NCBI RefSeq assembly: GCF_008040165.1
Contig: NZ_VRUR01000002.1
Coordinates: 372,001 to 436,000, forward strand
DNA length: 64,000 bases
Direction of reading: 5' to 3'
Source of the DNA: Flagellimonas hymeniacidonis
GTDB taxonomy: Bacteria > Bacteroidota > Bacteroidia > Flavobacteriales > Flavobacteriaceae
Shown here: one piece after another, positions 43,726-52,630 of the stretch
Numbering within the stretch: position 1 is the stretch's first letter
Layout of the letters: each line of letters opens with the position of its first letter
Program-made: the position numbers and the translations under genes
Notes under the pieces: model-generated
What the model saw: the letters and a program-made list of their open reading frames with translations, nothing else
Told to the model about the DNA's origin: nothing
The model's database searches: none

Positions 43726-44673
43726 ATGCTTACCAGAAGGCATATCAGAGTAAAAGTAATGCAATGCATTTATGCATTGATCCAGTCCAAAGACGATTCT
43801 TTGGAAAAACAGGAAAAGTTTCTAAAGGTGAGCATAGAGAATATGTATGTGCTCTATTTGCTGATTTTGAGCTTATTGGCCGAGTTGCATCGCATGGCCG
43901 AAAAGCATGCAAAGCACGCTACAACAAAATACTTGGCAACCGAAGAAGATGATTATCCAAACCAAGAAAAGTTTGTCAATAATAGACTTCTGCTTCAAAT
44001 TTCAAAAAACGAATCCCTTCAAAAAGAATTGTCCAAAAGAAAATTGAACAATTGGTATTTGAATGAGGAATACGTGAAAATCATCTATAAGGAGGTCATT
44101 GCAAGTGACATCTATAAGAACTATATGAATGATGGCAAAGATGATTATGAAAATGATAGGGAAGCAGTACTCCAGCTATATAAGAACATAGTCGCCCCGA
44201 ACGAAAAAATATACGAATACTTTGAGGATGACAAGCTTACTTGGGTAGATGATATTCCTATTGTCAATACTTTTTTGATGAAAAGATTGCGCAAAGCGAA
44301 TGCCAAATCTGGCGATAATTTCTTCCTACCTGCGTTATTAAAGGACCAAGAAGATATGGTTTTTGCAAAGAATCTTCTTACCAAAACATTGCTCAACGAT
44401 GCCAAATGGGAAAAAGAGATAGAGGGTAAAACTCCGAATTGGGATAATGATCGTATTGCAGAGATTGATTCAATTATCTTAAAAATGGCAATATGCGAAC
44501 TACTTAACTTTTCATCTATACCAGAGAAAGTAACCTTAAATGAATATTTGGAAATTGCAAAGGAATACTCCACTCCAAAAAGCAGCATTTTTATTAATGG
44601 AGTTTTGGATAAATTGGCAAAGGAGTATAAATCGGAAGGAAAACTACAAAAAATAGGTAGGGGTTTACAATAA
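43726..44673 (+). CDS. nusB: Transcription antitermination factor NusB, long form
   Basis: A 315-residue NusB. The first residues MLTRRHIRVKVMQCIYA match the N-terminal helix of NusB, and the C-terminal third (DSIILKMAICELLNFSSIPEKVTLNEYLEIAKEYSTPKSSIFINGVLDKLAKEY) holds the boxA-RNA/NusE-binding helices. The middle 150 residues are an insertion present in Bacteroidetes members and absent from the about 140-residue form of E. coli. It acts in rRNA antitermination with NusE. It is the first gene of a run with DUF1573 and yajC. Confidence 0.95.
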   Translation: MLTRRHIRVKVMQCIYALIQSKDDSLEKQEKFLKVSIENMYVLYLLILSLLAELHRMAEKHAKHATTKYLATEEDDYPNQEKFVNNRLLLQISKNESLQKELSKRKLNNWYLNEEYVKIIYKEVIASDIYKNYMNDGKDDYENDREAVLQLYKNIVAPNEKIYEYFEDDKLTWVDDIPIVNTFLMKRLRKANAKSGDNFFLPALLKDQEDMVFAKNLLTKTLLNDAKWEKEIEGKTPNWDNDRIAEIDSIILKMAICELLNFSSIPEKVTLNEYLEIAKEYSTPKSSIFINGVLDKLAKEYKSEGKLQKIGRGLQ

Positions 44674-44711
44674 ACAATATTTGATTAATTTTGGAAAAAT
44701 AAATTTTTAGT

Positions 44712-45191
44712 ATGAAAAAAATAACAACAATTTTTAGTTTGATTATGGCTGTTGCCCTTGTTAGTGTTTCCTGCAAGGATAAAGCCTCTAGTAAAATAGT
44801 TGCTGACAATGTTGAAAGTGCTACAGATAGAGATGAAGCACAAAAGCAGCTTCCCGTTATGAGTTTTGAAAAATCAGAGCATGATTTTGGAACAATTGCC
44901 CAAGGTACTGCGCAAGAGACCATATTTAAGTTTACCAATACTGGTAACGCACCTTTGATTATAACGGATGCTAAAAGTAGCTGTGGTTGTACGGTTCCAG
45001 AATATCCAAAAAACACTCCAATTGCACCTGGCGATTCAGGAGAGTTAATGGTAAAATTTAACGGTTCAGGTCAAAACCAGGTTACCAAAACCGTTACCGT
45101 TACGGCCAATACAGAAAAAGGAACTGAGCTTTTGAGAATCAAGGCCTTTGTTAATCCAAAGGAGGCTCAACCAGCTGGTCCTGTTAAATAG
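44712..45191 (+). CDS. DUF1573 family lipoprotein
   Basis: A 159-residue lipoprotein with signal KITTIFSLIMAVALVSVSC (lipobox Cys at about 21). The mature part is a single Ig-like DUF1573 domain: SFEKSEHDFGTIAQGTAQETIFKFTNTGNAPLIITDAKSSCGCTVPEYPK, with the conserved SCGC. It probably sits on the periplasmic side of the outer membrane. Function unknown, though it occurs beside secretion genes in many Bacteroidetes. It lies 38 bases after nusB and 13 bases before yajC. Confidence 0.92.
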   Translation: MKKITTIFSLIMAVALVSVSCKDKASSKIVADNVESATDRDEAQKQLPVMSFEKSEHDFGTIAQGTAQETIFKFTNTGNAPLIITDAKSSCGCTVPEYPKNTPIAPGDSGELMVKFNGSGQNQVTKTVTVTANTEKGTELLRIKAFVNPKEAQPAGPVK

Positions 45192-45204
45192 CACTAAAAT
45201 CTAG

Positions 45205-45492
45205 ATGGAAAATATTGGACAGTTTTTACCACTGATATTGATTTTCGTGGTCGCATATTTTTTTATGATCCGCCCACAGATCAAGCGTCAGAAGGATGAG
45301 AAAAAATTTACTTCAGAGCTTAAAAAAGGAGATAAAATAATAACCAAAAGTGGACTCCACGGAAAGGTTGTGGAATTAAATGACAAGGACTTTTCTTGTG
45401 TTATTGAAACCATGGCTGGTAGGTTAAAATTTGACCGCTCTGCCATTTCAATGGAAATGAGCAAGAAATTGACCGCTCCTGTCAAGAAATAA
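45205..45492 (+). CDS. yajC: Preprotein translocase subunit YajC
   Basis: A 95-residue accessory subunit of the SecDF complex with one N-terminal helix (FLPLILIFVVAYFFMIRPQI, about 7-26) that includes the invariant FMIRPQ. The cytosolic tail follows the family pattern KKFTSELKKGDKIITKSGLHGKVVELNDKDFSCVIE. It lies 13 bases after the DUF1573 gene and ends at a strong terminator. Confidence 0.96.
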   Translation: MENIGQFLPLILIFVVAYFFMIRPQIKRQKDEKKFTSELKKGDKIITKSGLHGKVVELNDKDFSCVIETMAGRLKFDRSAISMEMSKKLTAPVKK

Positions 45493-45518
45493 GCTTAGCA
45501 CAAATCTATTTTAGACGA

Positions 45519-45548
45519 GCCTCTTGAAATTTTTCAAGAGGCTTTTTT
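45519..45548 (+). terminator. Intrinsic terminator after yajC
   Basis: An 11-bp stem GCCTCTTGAAA / TTTCAAGAGGC with a tiny loop, followed by six T. A TTG inside the tail opens the next reading frame, but the real start of that gene is the ATG at 45574. Confidence 0.9.
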
Positions 45549-45573
45549 GTATCTTTTGGGAAAATCCAACCGA

Positions 45574-46920
45574 ATGGCAACAAGAAGAGAATTCGTTAAA
45601 AAAGGTTCACTTGGCCTAATGGGCTTGGGTGCTCCGATGTTTTTCCCAGTTGAACTCTTAGCGAAAATCAGAAAGAATGTAAGTCCCAATGACAGGATAC
45701 AAATAGGGGTTATTGGTTGCAAAGGGATGGGTTTTGCTGATTTGATATCCACCTTGAAAATATCAGAAACCGAAGTTGTCGCGCTTTGTGATGTAGACGA
45801 GAACGTGCTGCGCTCTAGGACAGAAGAATTGGAAAAAGCAGAAATTAAGAAGCCAAAGTGGTATTCGGATTATCGAGAACTGTTGGATGATAAGGATGTA
45901 GATGTGGTTATAATAGGAACACCTGATCACTGGCATTGTTTGCAATTGACAGATTCCATAGCCGCAGGTAAAGATGTGTATTGCGAAAAGCCTATTGCAA
46001 ATTCAATCGCAGAGAGCAAAGCCATGTTAGATTTTGTACATGCTAATGATCGGATGATTCAAATAGGGCAGTGGCAGCGCAGCCAACCTCATTTTGTGGA
46101 TGCTATAAATTATGTGCATTCTGGTAAACTTGGAAAGATACGTTTAGCAAAAGCTTGGGCATATCAAGGGTGGATGAAACCAGTTCCTAACATTGGTGAT
46201 AGCCCGATTCCTAAAGGTGTGGATTATGATATGTGGTTGGGCCCTGCTCCAAAAAGACCCTTTAACAATAATAGATTTCATTTTAATTTTAGATGGTTCT
46301 GGGATTATGCGGGAGGATTGATGACGGATTGGGGGGTGCATCTGATTGATTATGCGTTATATGGAATGCAAGCATCTACTCCAAAAGCTGTAATGGCCTT
46401 AGGGGGTAAATTTGCTTATCCAAATGATGCTTCTGAAACACCAGACACATTACAAACTGTATACGAGTACGAGGATTTTTCAATTCTTTGGGAGCATGCT
46501 ACGGGAATTGATGGCGGGAATTATAATCGTAACCATGGCATTGCATTTATTGGAAACAATGGAACTTTGGTCCTAGATCGAGGGGGTTGGGAAGTGATTC
46601 CTGAAAATAATCGCCCGGACTGGAGTACAGATTTAGGCCCCAAAATTGAGCAAGTTCCCTTGCAAACTAATCAAGGCAATGGATTGGATTTACATACATC
46701 CAATTTTATTGAAGCAGTAAAAACAAGGGATGCTTCTTCACTCACAGCTCCAATAGAAGTTGGGTATAATACAGCATTAGTTTGCCATATGGGGAATATC
46801 GCCTTTAAAACAGGAACTAAAGTAAGCTGGAACAAAGAACAAAATGTTTTTGACAATGACATGGCCAATGGTCTTATAACACCAACATATCACAACGGAT
46901 GGGAACTTCCTAAGGTGTAA
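45574..46920 (+). CDS. Gfo/Idh/MocA-family oxidoreductase with Tat signal
   Basis: A 448-residue NAD(P)-dependent dehydrogenase-fold protein. The N-terminus ATRREFVKKGSLGLMGLGAP is a twin-Arg signal, so it should be exported folded. The Rossmann start is RIQIGVIGCKGMGF; GTPDHWHCLQ and CEKPIANSIAES carry the dinucleotide and catalytic Lys region. It ends with the long C-terminal domain of the periplasmic subgroup common in marine Bacteroidetes, often for sugar oxidation. Substrate is not predicted. I start at the ATG at 45574 since the frame before it runs through the terminator. It stands alone. Confidence 0.92.
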   Translation: MATRREFVKKGSLGLMGLGAPMFFPVELLAKIRKNVSPNDRIQIGVIGCKGMGFADLISTLKISETEVVALCDVDENVLRSRTEELEKAEIKKPKWYSDYRELLDDKDVDVVIIGTPDHWHCLQLTDSIAAGKDVYCEKPIANSIAESKAMLDFVHANDRMIQIGQWQRSQPHFVDAINYVHSGKLGKIRLAKAWAYQGWMKPVPNIGDSPIPKGVDYDMWLGPAPKRPFNNNRFHFNFRWFWDYAGGLMTDWGVHLIDYALYGMQASTPKAVMALGGKFAYPNDASETPDTLQTVYEYEDFSILWEHATGIDGGNYNRNHGIAFIGNNGTLVLDRGGWEVIPENNRPDWSTDLGPKIEQVPLQTNQGNGLDLHTSNFIEAVKTRDASSLTAPIEVGYNTALVCHMGNIAFKTGTKVSWNKEQNVFDNDMANGLITPTYHNGWELPKV

Positions 46921-46925
46921 TCCAA

Positions 46926-47519
46926 TTATCTATAAGCGTCATTAAGTCCAACTCCATTTGCTATCATGGGAAGTATTTTCTCCAATCGCCTAATTTTTGT
47001 TTTTTCTTGTTTAGCTTCTAAAATATAATCACAATATTCTTTTTGCTTATATGGTGATAATGCTTCAAAAGCTACCTTAAGCGTATTGGTTTTGCTCAAT
47101 TCTGTCTTCAGTAAAACAGGTATGCTTGTTAACTTTTCATTTTTTGAGTTAACAATTTCCTTTCCGTTTTTCTGATTCTCTATAGATTCAACCATATATG
47201 CAAGGACCGTGGTATTATCAATATCTTGTTCATTGGAAAAATACCAATGGCGCATGCCTTTAGTTTTACCTTCCTGTGCATTCCGCAATACCTTTTTTGG
47301 GTCGGTTAAAAAAACACCATTATAGAACCATACTCCAAAATGGTGCTTAAATCTGCAGATGCCGAACACATTTTTACCATTAACGGTATATACCGGAATG
47401 TTCCATTTATAATCTTCTACACAATCAGTTTGTAAAGCGATTTCCCGCAGAATTTGAATTCCTGCTCTAAAGTGATGTTCTTTCTGGTAGTATACATTAA
47501 GTTTCTCCAATTTTTCCAT
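46926..47519 (-). CDS. YdeI/OmdA-like DUF1801 protein
   Basis: A 197-residue protein with an N-terminal DUF1801 domain (about 12-110; DYKWNIPVYTVNGKNVFGICRFKHHFGVWFYNG) and a C-terminal OmdA-type helical part (about 125-195; KVAFEALSPYKQKEYCDYILEAKQEKTKIRRLEKILPMI). Members are cytosolic or weakly membrane-associated, and some are linked to resistance to cationic peptides; the mechanism is not known. The gene follows pepT by one base on the same strand, so they may be cotranscribed. Confidence 0.87.
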   Translation of the reverse strand: MEKLEKLNVYYQKEHHFRAGIQILREIALQTDCVEDYKWNIPVYTVNGKNVFGICRFKHHFGVWFYNGVFLTDPKKVLRNAQEGKTKGMRHWYFSNEQDIDNTTVLAYMVESIENQKNGKEIVNSKNEKLTSIPVLLKTELSKTNTLKVAFEALSPYKQKEYCDYILEAKQEKTKIRRLEKILPMIANGVGLNDAYR

Positions 47520-47520
47520 A

Positions 47521-48750
47521 TTACTTTATTTGAACAGCGGTTAGCTCACAAATTTTCACAATTACCTGAACTGCTTTTTCCATGCTTTCCAATGGTACGT
47601 ATTCATACTTTCCATGAAAATTATGCCCTCCAGCAAAAATATTAGGGCAAGGAAGTCCCATAAAACTTAATTGAGAGCCATCAGTCCCTCCACGGATTGG
47701 CTTTATGATAGGCTCAATGCCTAGAGATTCCATGGCTTCCTTTGCAATTTCAACAATATGAAAAACGGGCTCTACCTTCTCTCGCATATTGCGGTATTGG
47801 TCTTCAATGTTTAATGTGATATAGTCGCCATATTTCTTTTGCAGCTTTGCTGTAATATCATGCAATAGTTGTTTTCTAGCTTCAAAATGCTCCTGATCAT
47901 GATCTCTAATAATGAGTTGTATCTCGGCACTTTCAATTTCACCTTTAATGCTATGCACGTGAAAAAAACCTTCTCTGTCCGATGTTTTTTCTGGCACCTC
48001 TCGAGGTGGTAGAAGGCCCAAAAATTCATTGGCGATTCCAATGGCATTCACCATCTTGTTTTTAGCATATCCCGGGTGTACGCTTTTCCCTTCAATCTGT
48101 ATCTTGGCACTAGCGGCATTAAAGTTTTCAAACTCCAATTCCCCAACCTGACTTCCATCCATGGTATAAGCCCAAGCTGCGCCAAACTTTTCAACATCAA
48201 ATTTATGGGCGCCACGTCCAATCTCCTCATCTGGGGTAAAGGCAATTCTTATTTTACCATGCTTAATTTCAGGATGTTGCACCAAATACTCCATGGCCGT
48301 AACAATTTCTGCAATACCAGCCTTATCATCTGCACCCAAAAGGGTAGTACCATCTGTGGTAATCAATGTTTGACCTTTATATTGCAACAAATCCTCAAAA
48401 TAATCTGGAGATAGCACGATTTCCTTTTGTTTATTCAAGATAATTTCTTCCCCGTCATAGTCTTTTACAATTTGCGGCTTCACATTTTTACCGCTAAAAT
48501 CTGGAGTGGTATCTATATGGGAAACAAAACCTATAGTGGGCACCTTTTTGTCTATATTACTAGGAAGTGTAGCCATGATATAGGCATGTTCATCTATGGA
48601 AACCTCTTGCATTCCGATTTGATGAAGCTCCAACACCAGTTTTTTTGCCAAATTCCATTGTTTTTCTGTACTGGGCGTGGTTTTAGAGTAGGGATCACTC
48701 TGTGTATCAATAGCAACATATTCTAGAAATCGAGGTAGTAATTTTTCCAT
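47521..48750 (-). CDS. pepT: Peptidase T
   Basis: Cytosolic M20B tripeptidase of 409 residues that releases the N-terminal residue from tripeptides. Zinc ligands are His78 in [11 protein letters not shown], the bridging Asp in LLGADDKAG and the catalytic Glu in [10 protein letters not shown]; the late [39 protein letters not shown] is the usual signature and contains the last His ligand. It is upstream of the DUF1801 gene with one base between them, and divergent from a small secreted protein gene. Confidence 0.96.
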   Translation of the reverse strand: MEKLLPRFLEYVAIDTQSDPYSKTTPSTEKQWNLAKKLVLELHQIGMQEVSIDEHAYIMATLPSNIDKKVPTIGFVSHIDTTPDFSGKNVKPQIVKDYDGEEIILNKQKEIVLSPDYFEDLLQYKGQTLITTDGTTLLGADDKAGIAEIVTAMEYLVQHPEIKHGKIRIAFTPDEEIGRGAHKFDVEKFGAAWAYTMDGSQVGELEFENFNAASAKIQIEGKSVHPGYAKNKMVNAIGIANEFLGLLPPREVPEKTSDREGFFHVHSIKGEIESAEIQLIIRDHDQEHFEARKQLLHDITAKLQKKYGDYITLNIEDQYRNMREKVEPVFHIVEIAKEAMESLGIEPIIKPIRGGTDGSQLSFMGLPCPNIFAGGHNFHGKYEYVPLESMEKAVQVIVKICELTAVQIK

Positions 48751-48846
48751 ATCGTGCGTTTCATCAAAAATAACGTTTATTCAATCGTGATTTTAAGAAA
48801 AAGCAGTGGGTAAAAACTATCTTACCCCACACTGAAAACCAAACCA

Positions 48847-49266
48847 TTGAAGCCAATTATTTTTTATATCTCTTTAATCTCCTGCTTTTTTAGTGCTGCG
48901 CAAGAAGAATGCTTCTTGGGAATAGGAGGGCAAGACGATGAAACCATTGTTGCTGTCTTTCAGCTTAATGATGTACAATCGGAAAAATTAAAGAATTGGG
49001 GAGCCGAACTTAAGATTAGGAATGGAATTTTAAAAGACCAGGCTAAACACCTCTTAAATAGACATGCGCAGAGTTCCCCAGAGGATTTAATGACAATGTC
49101 TTACAAATACAGGGATATTTTAGACAGTATGAAACAAAACTCTCGTATGCTCGACCTGCGTTTATTGGCCATTTTTAATGACAACCAATACAACCTTTAT
49201 ATAGAACTTTGTGAACAAATTACCTTGCGTCCTATCTATGTAGATAGGTCGGTTGACGAAAAATAG
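48847..49266 (+). CDS. Secreted protein of unknown function
   Basis: A 139-residue exported protein. The signal peptide ends near FFSAAQ (about residue 19). The mature part is helical and charged, with a Cys at the start (EECFLGIGG) and one near the end (LCEQIT). The pattern LNDVQSEKLKNWGAELKIRNGILKDQAKHLL suggests a helical bundle that may bind metal or lipid, but no family is recognised. It lies 55 bases before pyrD on the same strand. Confidence 0.7.
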   Translation: MKPIIFYISLISCFFSAAQEECFLGIGGQDDETIVAVFQLNDVQSEKLKNWGAELKIRNGILKDQAKHLLNRHAQSSPEDLMTMSYKYRDILDSMKQNSRMLDLRLLAIFNDNQYNLYIELCEQITLRPIYVDRSVDEK

Positions 49267-49321
49267 TGAATTTGTGAAATTCTGTAAGCAGAGTTTATAT
49301 TTTTGTCCAAAATTTTTATAG

Positions 49322-50359
49322 ATGTACAAGTTCTTCATCCGCTCAATCCTCTTTCTATTCGATGCAGAAACGATACATCACTTTTCCTTTGGTGCCATTA
49401 AAATACTATCCAGAATAGGAGTAAACCGAATTTTCAGAAAAACACTTGCTGTAAACGACCCAAGATTAGAGCGAGAAGTGTTTGGATTAAAATTTAAAAA
49501 TCCGGTTGGTCTTGCTGCAGGATTTGACAAAGATGCCAAACTCTATAATGAGCTTTCAGATTTTGGCTTTGGTTTTATTGAAATAGGAACTTTAACGCCA
49601 AAACCCCAAGAGGGAAACCCAAAAAAAAGGTTATTCAGGTTGTTAGAAGATCAAGCGATTATCAATCGGATGGGCTTTAACAATAAAGGCGTTTTTGAAG
49701 CTGTGGAACAGCTTAAGAAGAAACATAGAGTGCTCATTGGAGGTAATATTGGAAAAAACAAGGTCACCCCAAATGAAAATGCCATAAAGGATTACCTCAT
49801 ATGCTTTGAGGCTCTTTTTGAGCATGTGGATTATTTTGTGGTAAACGTGAGCTCTCCCAATACACCGGGACTTAGAGAGTTACAGGACAAAAAGCCTTTG
49901 ACCAAATTATTGAAAAAGTTAAAGAATCAAAATGGGAAATTGGCAAAGAAATACCAATCAAAGGAAAAACCCATCCTATTAAAAATCGCACCGGATTTAA
50001 CAGAAGATCAGTTGATGGACATTATTTCCATTATGGAAGATTCTGCGATTGACGGAATTATAGCAACCAATACAACTATTTCAAGAAAAGGCTTAAAAGC
50101 CCATCTTACCTTGGCAGAGGAAAAAGGTGGTCTCAGTGGAAAACCATTGGCCAAGAGAAGCACAGAAGTGATTCGGTTTTTAGCAGAAAAAAGCAACAAA
50201 GCGTTTCCAATTATTGGTGTTGGCGGCATACATTCGGCCGAAGATGCTCTAGAAAAGTTGGATGCGGGCGCCGACTTGGTGCAGTTGTATACGGGTTTTA
50301 TATATGAAGGACCTGCACTTATCAAAAAAATAAATCAGGCTATACTCGCAAAGGCCTAA
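49322..50359 (+). CDS. pyrD: Dihydroorotate dehydrogenase (quinone), class 2
   Basis: Membrane-associated FMN enzyme that oxidises dihydroorotate to orotate with quinone as acceptor. The 345 residues include the N-terminal amphipathic helix ([20 protein letters not shown]) of class 2 enzymes. The catalytic Ser is in [16 protein letters not shown] (about 175), with FMN-binding motifs [12 protein letters not shown] at about 60 and [29 protein letters not shown] near 295-325. It is followed after 13 bases by a DinB-type secreted gene. Confidence 0.97.
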   Translation: MYKFFIRSILFLFDAETIHHFSFGAIKILSRIGVNRIFRKTLAVNDPRLEREVFGLKFKNPVGLAAGFDKDAKLYNELSDFGFGFIEIGTLTPKPQEGNPKKRLFRLLEDQAIINRMGFNNKGVFEAVEQLKKKHRVLIGGNIGKNKVTPNENAIKDYLICFEALFEHVDYFVVNVSSPNTPGLRELQDKKPLTKLLKKLKNQNGKLAKKYQSKEKPILLKIAPDLTEDQLMDIISIMEDSAIDGIIATNTTISRKGLKAHLTLAEEKGGLSGKPLAKRSTEVIRFLAEKSNKAFPIIGVGGIHSAEDALEKLDAGADLVQLYTGFIYEGPALIKKINQAILAKA

Positions 50360-50372
50360 TTCTATATATATC

Positions 50373-50909
50373 ATGAAAAACATTATTTGTACATCCGTAA
50401 CGTTGCTAGTTGCGGTGGTAATACTTGCGCAAAATAAAAGGGAACCAAAAACAGCATTCGCAAAAATGTACCTACCTGTTTGGATGGAGGCACAGAAGCA
50501 TTGTTTGGAAGTCGCCAATGCCATGCCTGAGGAATTATATACATACCAACCAACAACAGAAAGCAAAACATTTGCTGAGCAAATGGTGCATATTGGGTAT
50601 ACCATAGAATTGCTTACCAAGCGTTATGTGCAAGGAATGGAAGTAAAGCCAAATACTCCTGATGCTTCCAAAATGAGTAAAACAGAAATTATACAGCTCT
50701 TGAAAAGAGGATTTTCCTATACCACTGAAGTGATTTATGATATTGAACAATCCAAATTAGACGAAACATGTGTAATGTACCACAGTGGAAATACGGTAAG
50801 CAGGGCTTTTGCATTTTTTTATGTACAAGATCATTTAACCAACCATAGGGCCAAGGCCAATCTCTACCTTCGAATGAATCGCATAGAGCCACCAGCATAC
50901 ACTTGGTAG
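50373..50909 (+). CDS. Secreted DinB-fold protein
   Basis: A 178-residue DinB/YfiT-superfamily protein with a signal peptide (about 1-20, ending LAQN). Candidate metal ligands: His in TFAEQMVHIGYT (about 68) and the pair in VQDHLTNHRAKAN (His153 and His157 by count of the ending). It should work in the periplasm, unlike the two cytosolic DinB-fold proteins at 36-38 kb. Substrate unknown. It starts 13 bases after pyrD and is probably in that transcript. Confidence 0.85.
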   Translation: MKNIICTSVTLLVAVVILAQNKREPKTAFAKMYLPVWMEAQKHCLEVANAMPEELYTYQPTTESKTFAEQMVHIGYTIELLTKRYVQGMEVKPNTPDASKMSKTEIIQLLKRGFSYTTEVIYDIEQSKLDETCVMYHSGNTVSRAFAFFYVQDHLTNHRAKANLYLRMNRIEPPAYTW

Positions 50910-50967
50910 AATACTCAACCTTGTCGCATGTATAATTTTGTAATTTCCCCTGCTAAACTTGTACATT

Positions 50968-51594
50968 TTGAATTATGACACGCTTTTGGTATTTGTAATG
51001 GCATCGGCAGCACTTGCCATTTCGCCGGGACCAGATAACATTTTTGTACTCACCCAGAGTATCTCCAATGGGGTAAAATCAGGATTGGCAACGGTAGCTG
51101 GGCTGGTAAGCGGATGTCTTGTGCACACTACCTTGTTGGCTTTTGGCATTTCTGAAATCATTAAACGGAGCGATTCCCTTTTTTTTGGCATCAAGCTTTT
51201 TGGAGCCGCCTATCTTATATATTTGGCCATAATGGTCTACAGAAGCGGTTCTGCTATTTCTTTAGATCAGAAAGTCAATCCCGCAAAAGGATTATCCAAA
51301 CTGTTTTGGAAAGGATTCACTATGAATGTGCTTAATCCTAAAGTGACCATTTTCTTTTTAGCTTTTTTCCCAGGATTTCTTTTTAGCAATGAACTAAGCA
51401 CCGTAACGCAATTCTATGTACTTGGGTTGCTTTTTATGTTGTCGGCCTTTGTTGTTTTCAGCACTATCGCGTTCCTGGCCGGAAGTATTTCCAGCTATCT
51501 TTTAAAATATCCAAATACGGGTATTTACCTTAAGTGGTTGCAGATTGTAGTTTTCATTGGGATTGCCATTTACCTATTTCTATCGGATAAATAG
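50968..51594 (+). CDS. LysE/RhtB-family amino acid exporter
   Basis: A 208-residue inner-membrane exporter with about six hydrophobic helices. The family start is clear: MASAALAISPGPDNIFVLTQSISNGVKSGLATVAGLVSG. KGFTMNVLNPKVTIFFLAFFPGF is the second signature. Related proteins export lysine, threonine or homoserine lactones. The start is a TTG: I choose that at 50968 (MNYDTLLVFV), with another TTG three codons earlier. No ATG precedes the conserved helix. The gene is 21 bases before mvaB on the same strand. Confidence 0.9.
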   Translation: MNYDTLLVFVMASAALAISPGPDNIFVLTQSISNGVKSGLATVAGLVSGCLVHTTLLAFGISEIIKRSDSLFFGIKLFGAAYLIYLAIMVYRSGSAISLDQKVNPAKGLSKLFWKGFTMNVLNPKVTIFFLAFFPGFLFSNELSTVTQFYVLGLLFMLSAFVVFSTIAFLAGSISSYLLKYPNTGIYLKWLQIVVFIGIAIYLFLSDK

Positions 51595-51615
51595 TGTTAA
51601 TTTTACAGGCAACCT

Positions 51616-52479
51616 ATGTCAAAAATCAAACTCATAGAATGTCCAAGAGATGCCATGCAGGGCATAAAAACTTTTATTCCAACAAAGGAAAAAGTAAAGT
51701 ACATTCAATCCCTATTGGGTTGTGGTTTTGATACTATTGATTTCGGAAGCTTTGTTTCTCCGAAAGCTATTCCACAAATGGTTGATACAGGCGATGTTTT
51801 AGCGCAGTTGGATTTAACCAAAACGAAAAGCAAACTGTTGGCCATTGTGGCCAATACAAGAGGTGCCAATGATGCTGGTCAGCACGATGCCATTGATTAT
51901 CTAGGGTATCCATTTTCCATCTCGGAAAACTTTCAAATGCGTAATACACATAAGACCATTGCGCAATCTGTGGAAACCCTAAAAGGTATTTTAGAGATAG
52001 CGGATGCTAAGAACAAAGAGGTAGTGACGTACATTTCTATGGGCTTTGGAAACCCTTACGGGGACCCTTGGAATGTGGAGATAGTAGGTGAATGGACCGA
52101 AAAACTGGCAGCTATGGGAGCAAAAATTCTATCCCTATCAGATACAATTGGGAGCTCTACACCAGAAATTATAGACTATTTGTTTTCCAATTTAATCCCC
52201 AAATATCCAAATATCGAATTCGGAGCGCATTTACATACAACGCCAACCAAATGGCATGAAAAAGTGGATGCAGCCTATAAGGCAGGGTGTAGGCGTTTTG
52301 ATGGTGCAGTGCAAGGTTTTGGAGGATGTCCTATGGCAAAGGATGAACTTACCGGAAATATGCCAACAGAGAAAATGTTATCCTACTTCACTACGGAAAA
52401 AGCAGATTCAGGGGTTAACTGGATGGTTTTTGAAGCTGCCTATAATAAGGCCACGGAACTCTTTTCCGTCTATCATTAA
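51616..52479 (+). CDS. mvaB: Hydroxymethylglutaryl-CoA lyase
   Basis: Splits HMG-CoA to acetoacetate and acetyl-CoA, a late step in leucine breakdown. The 287-residue TIM barrel shows the Arg and Asp of ECPRDAMQG (11-12), the metal-binding His pair HLH (205, 207) and the catalytic loop Cys238 in GFGGCPMAKDELTGNMPTE. It is of the bacterial type with no transit sequence. It lies 21 bases after the LysE gene and just upstream of the porin promoter. Confidence 0.93.
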   Translation: MSKIKLIECPRDAMQGIKTFIPTKEKVKYIQSLLGCGFDTIDFGSFVSPKAIPQMVDTGDVLAQLDLTKTKSKLLAIVANTRGANDAGQHDAIDYLGYPFSISENFQMRNTHKTIAQSVETLKGILEIADAKNKEVVTYISMGFGNPYGDPWNVEIVGEWTEKLAAMGAKILSLSDTIGSSTPEIIDYLFSNLIPKYPNIEFGAHLHTTPTKWHEKVDAAYKAGCRRFDGAVQGFGGCPMAKDELTGNMPTEKMLSYFTTEKADSGVNWMVFEAAYNKATELFSVYH

Positions 52480-52531
52480 ATCCTTTAAATACTGGGAAAG
52501 AGTTTACCTAAATGTTAAATATTGGATTCTA

Positions 52532-52613
52532 TTTAAATTAAGTCTAAATAAATTTGGTCTATTCTGATAGTAGAAATATATTTGCCCCCTCATTTATTTA
52601 AAACCAATCTAAA
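52532..52613 (+). promoter_or_regulatory. Porin promoter bracketed by two 17-bp operator-like palindromes
   Basis: -33 TTTG (52553-52556), 20-base spacer and -7 TATATTTG (52577-52584) make a textbook flavobacterial promoter. A 17-bp imperfect palindrome TTTAAATTAAGTCTAAA (52532-52548) lies directly upstream, and a weaker copy TTTAAAACCAATCTAAA (52597-52613) just past the expected start site. Similar sites lie at 53856 and 55344. The layout suits a repressor; the TTTAGAC-type half-site resembles DtxR-type iron regulators, but that is inference. Confidence 0.6.
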
Positions 52614-52630
52614 TAATAATAAGCAATACA

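Noticed and set aside
45547..45573. TTG start nine codons before the Gfo/Idh/MocA start
   Set aside because: The extension lies in the terminator tail; the ATG at 45574 starts directly at a twin-Arg signal.
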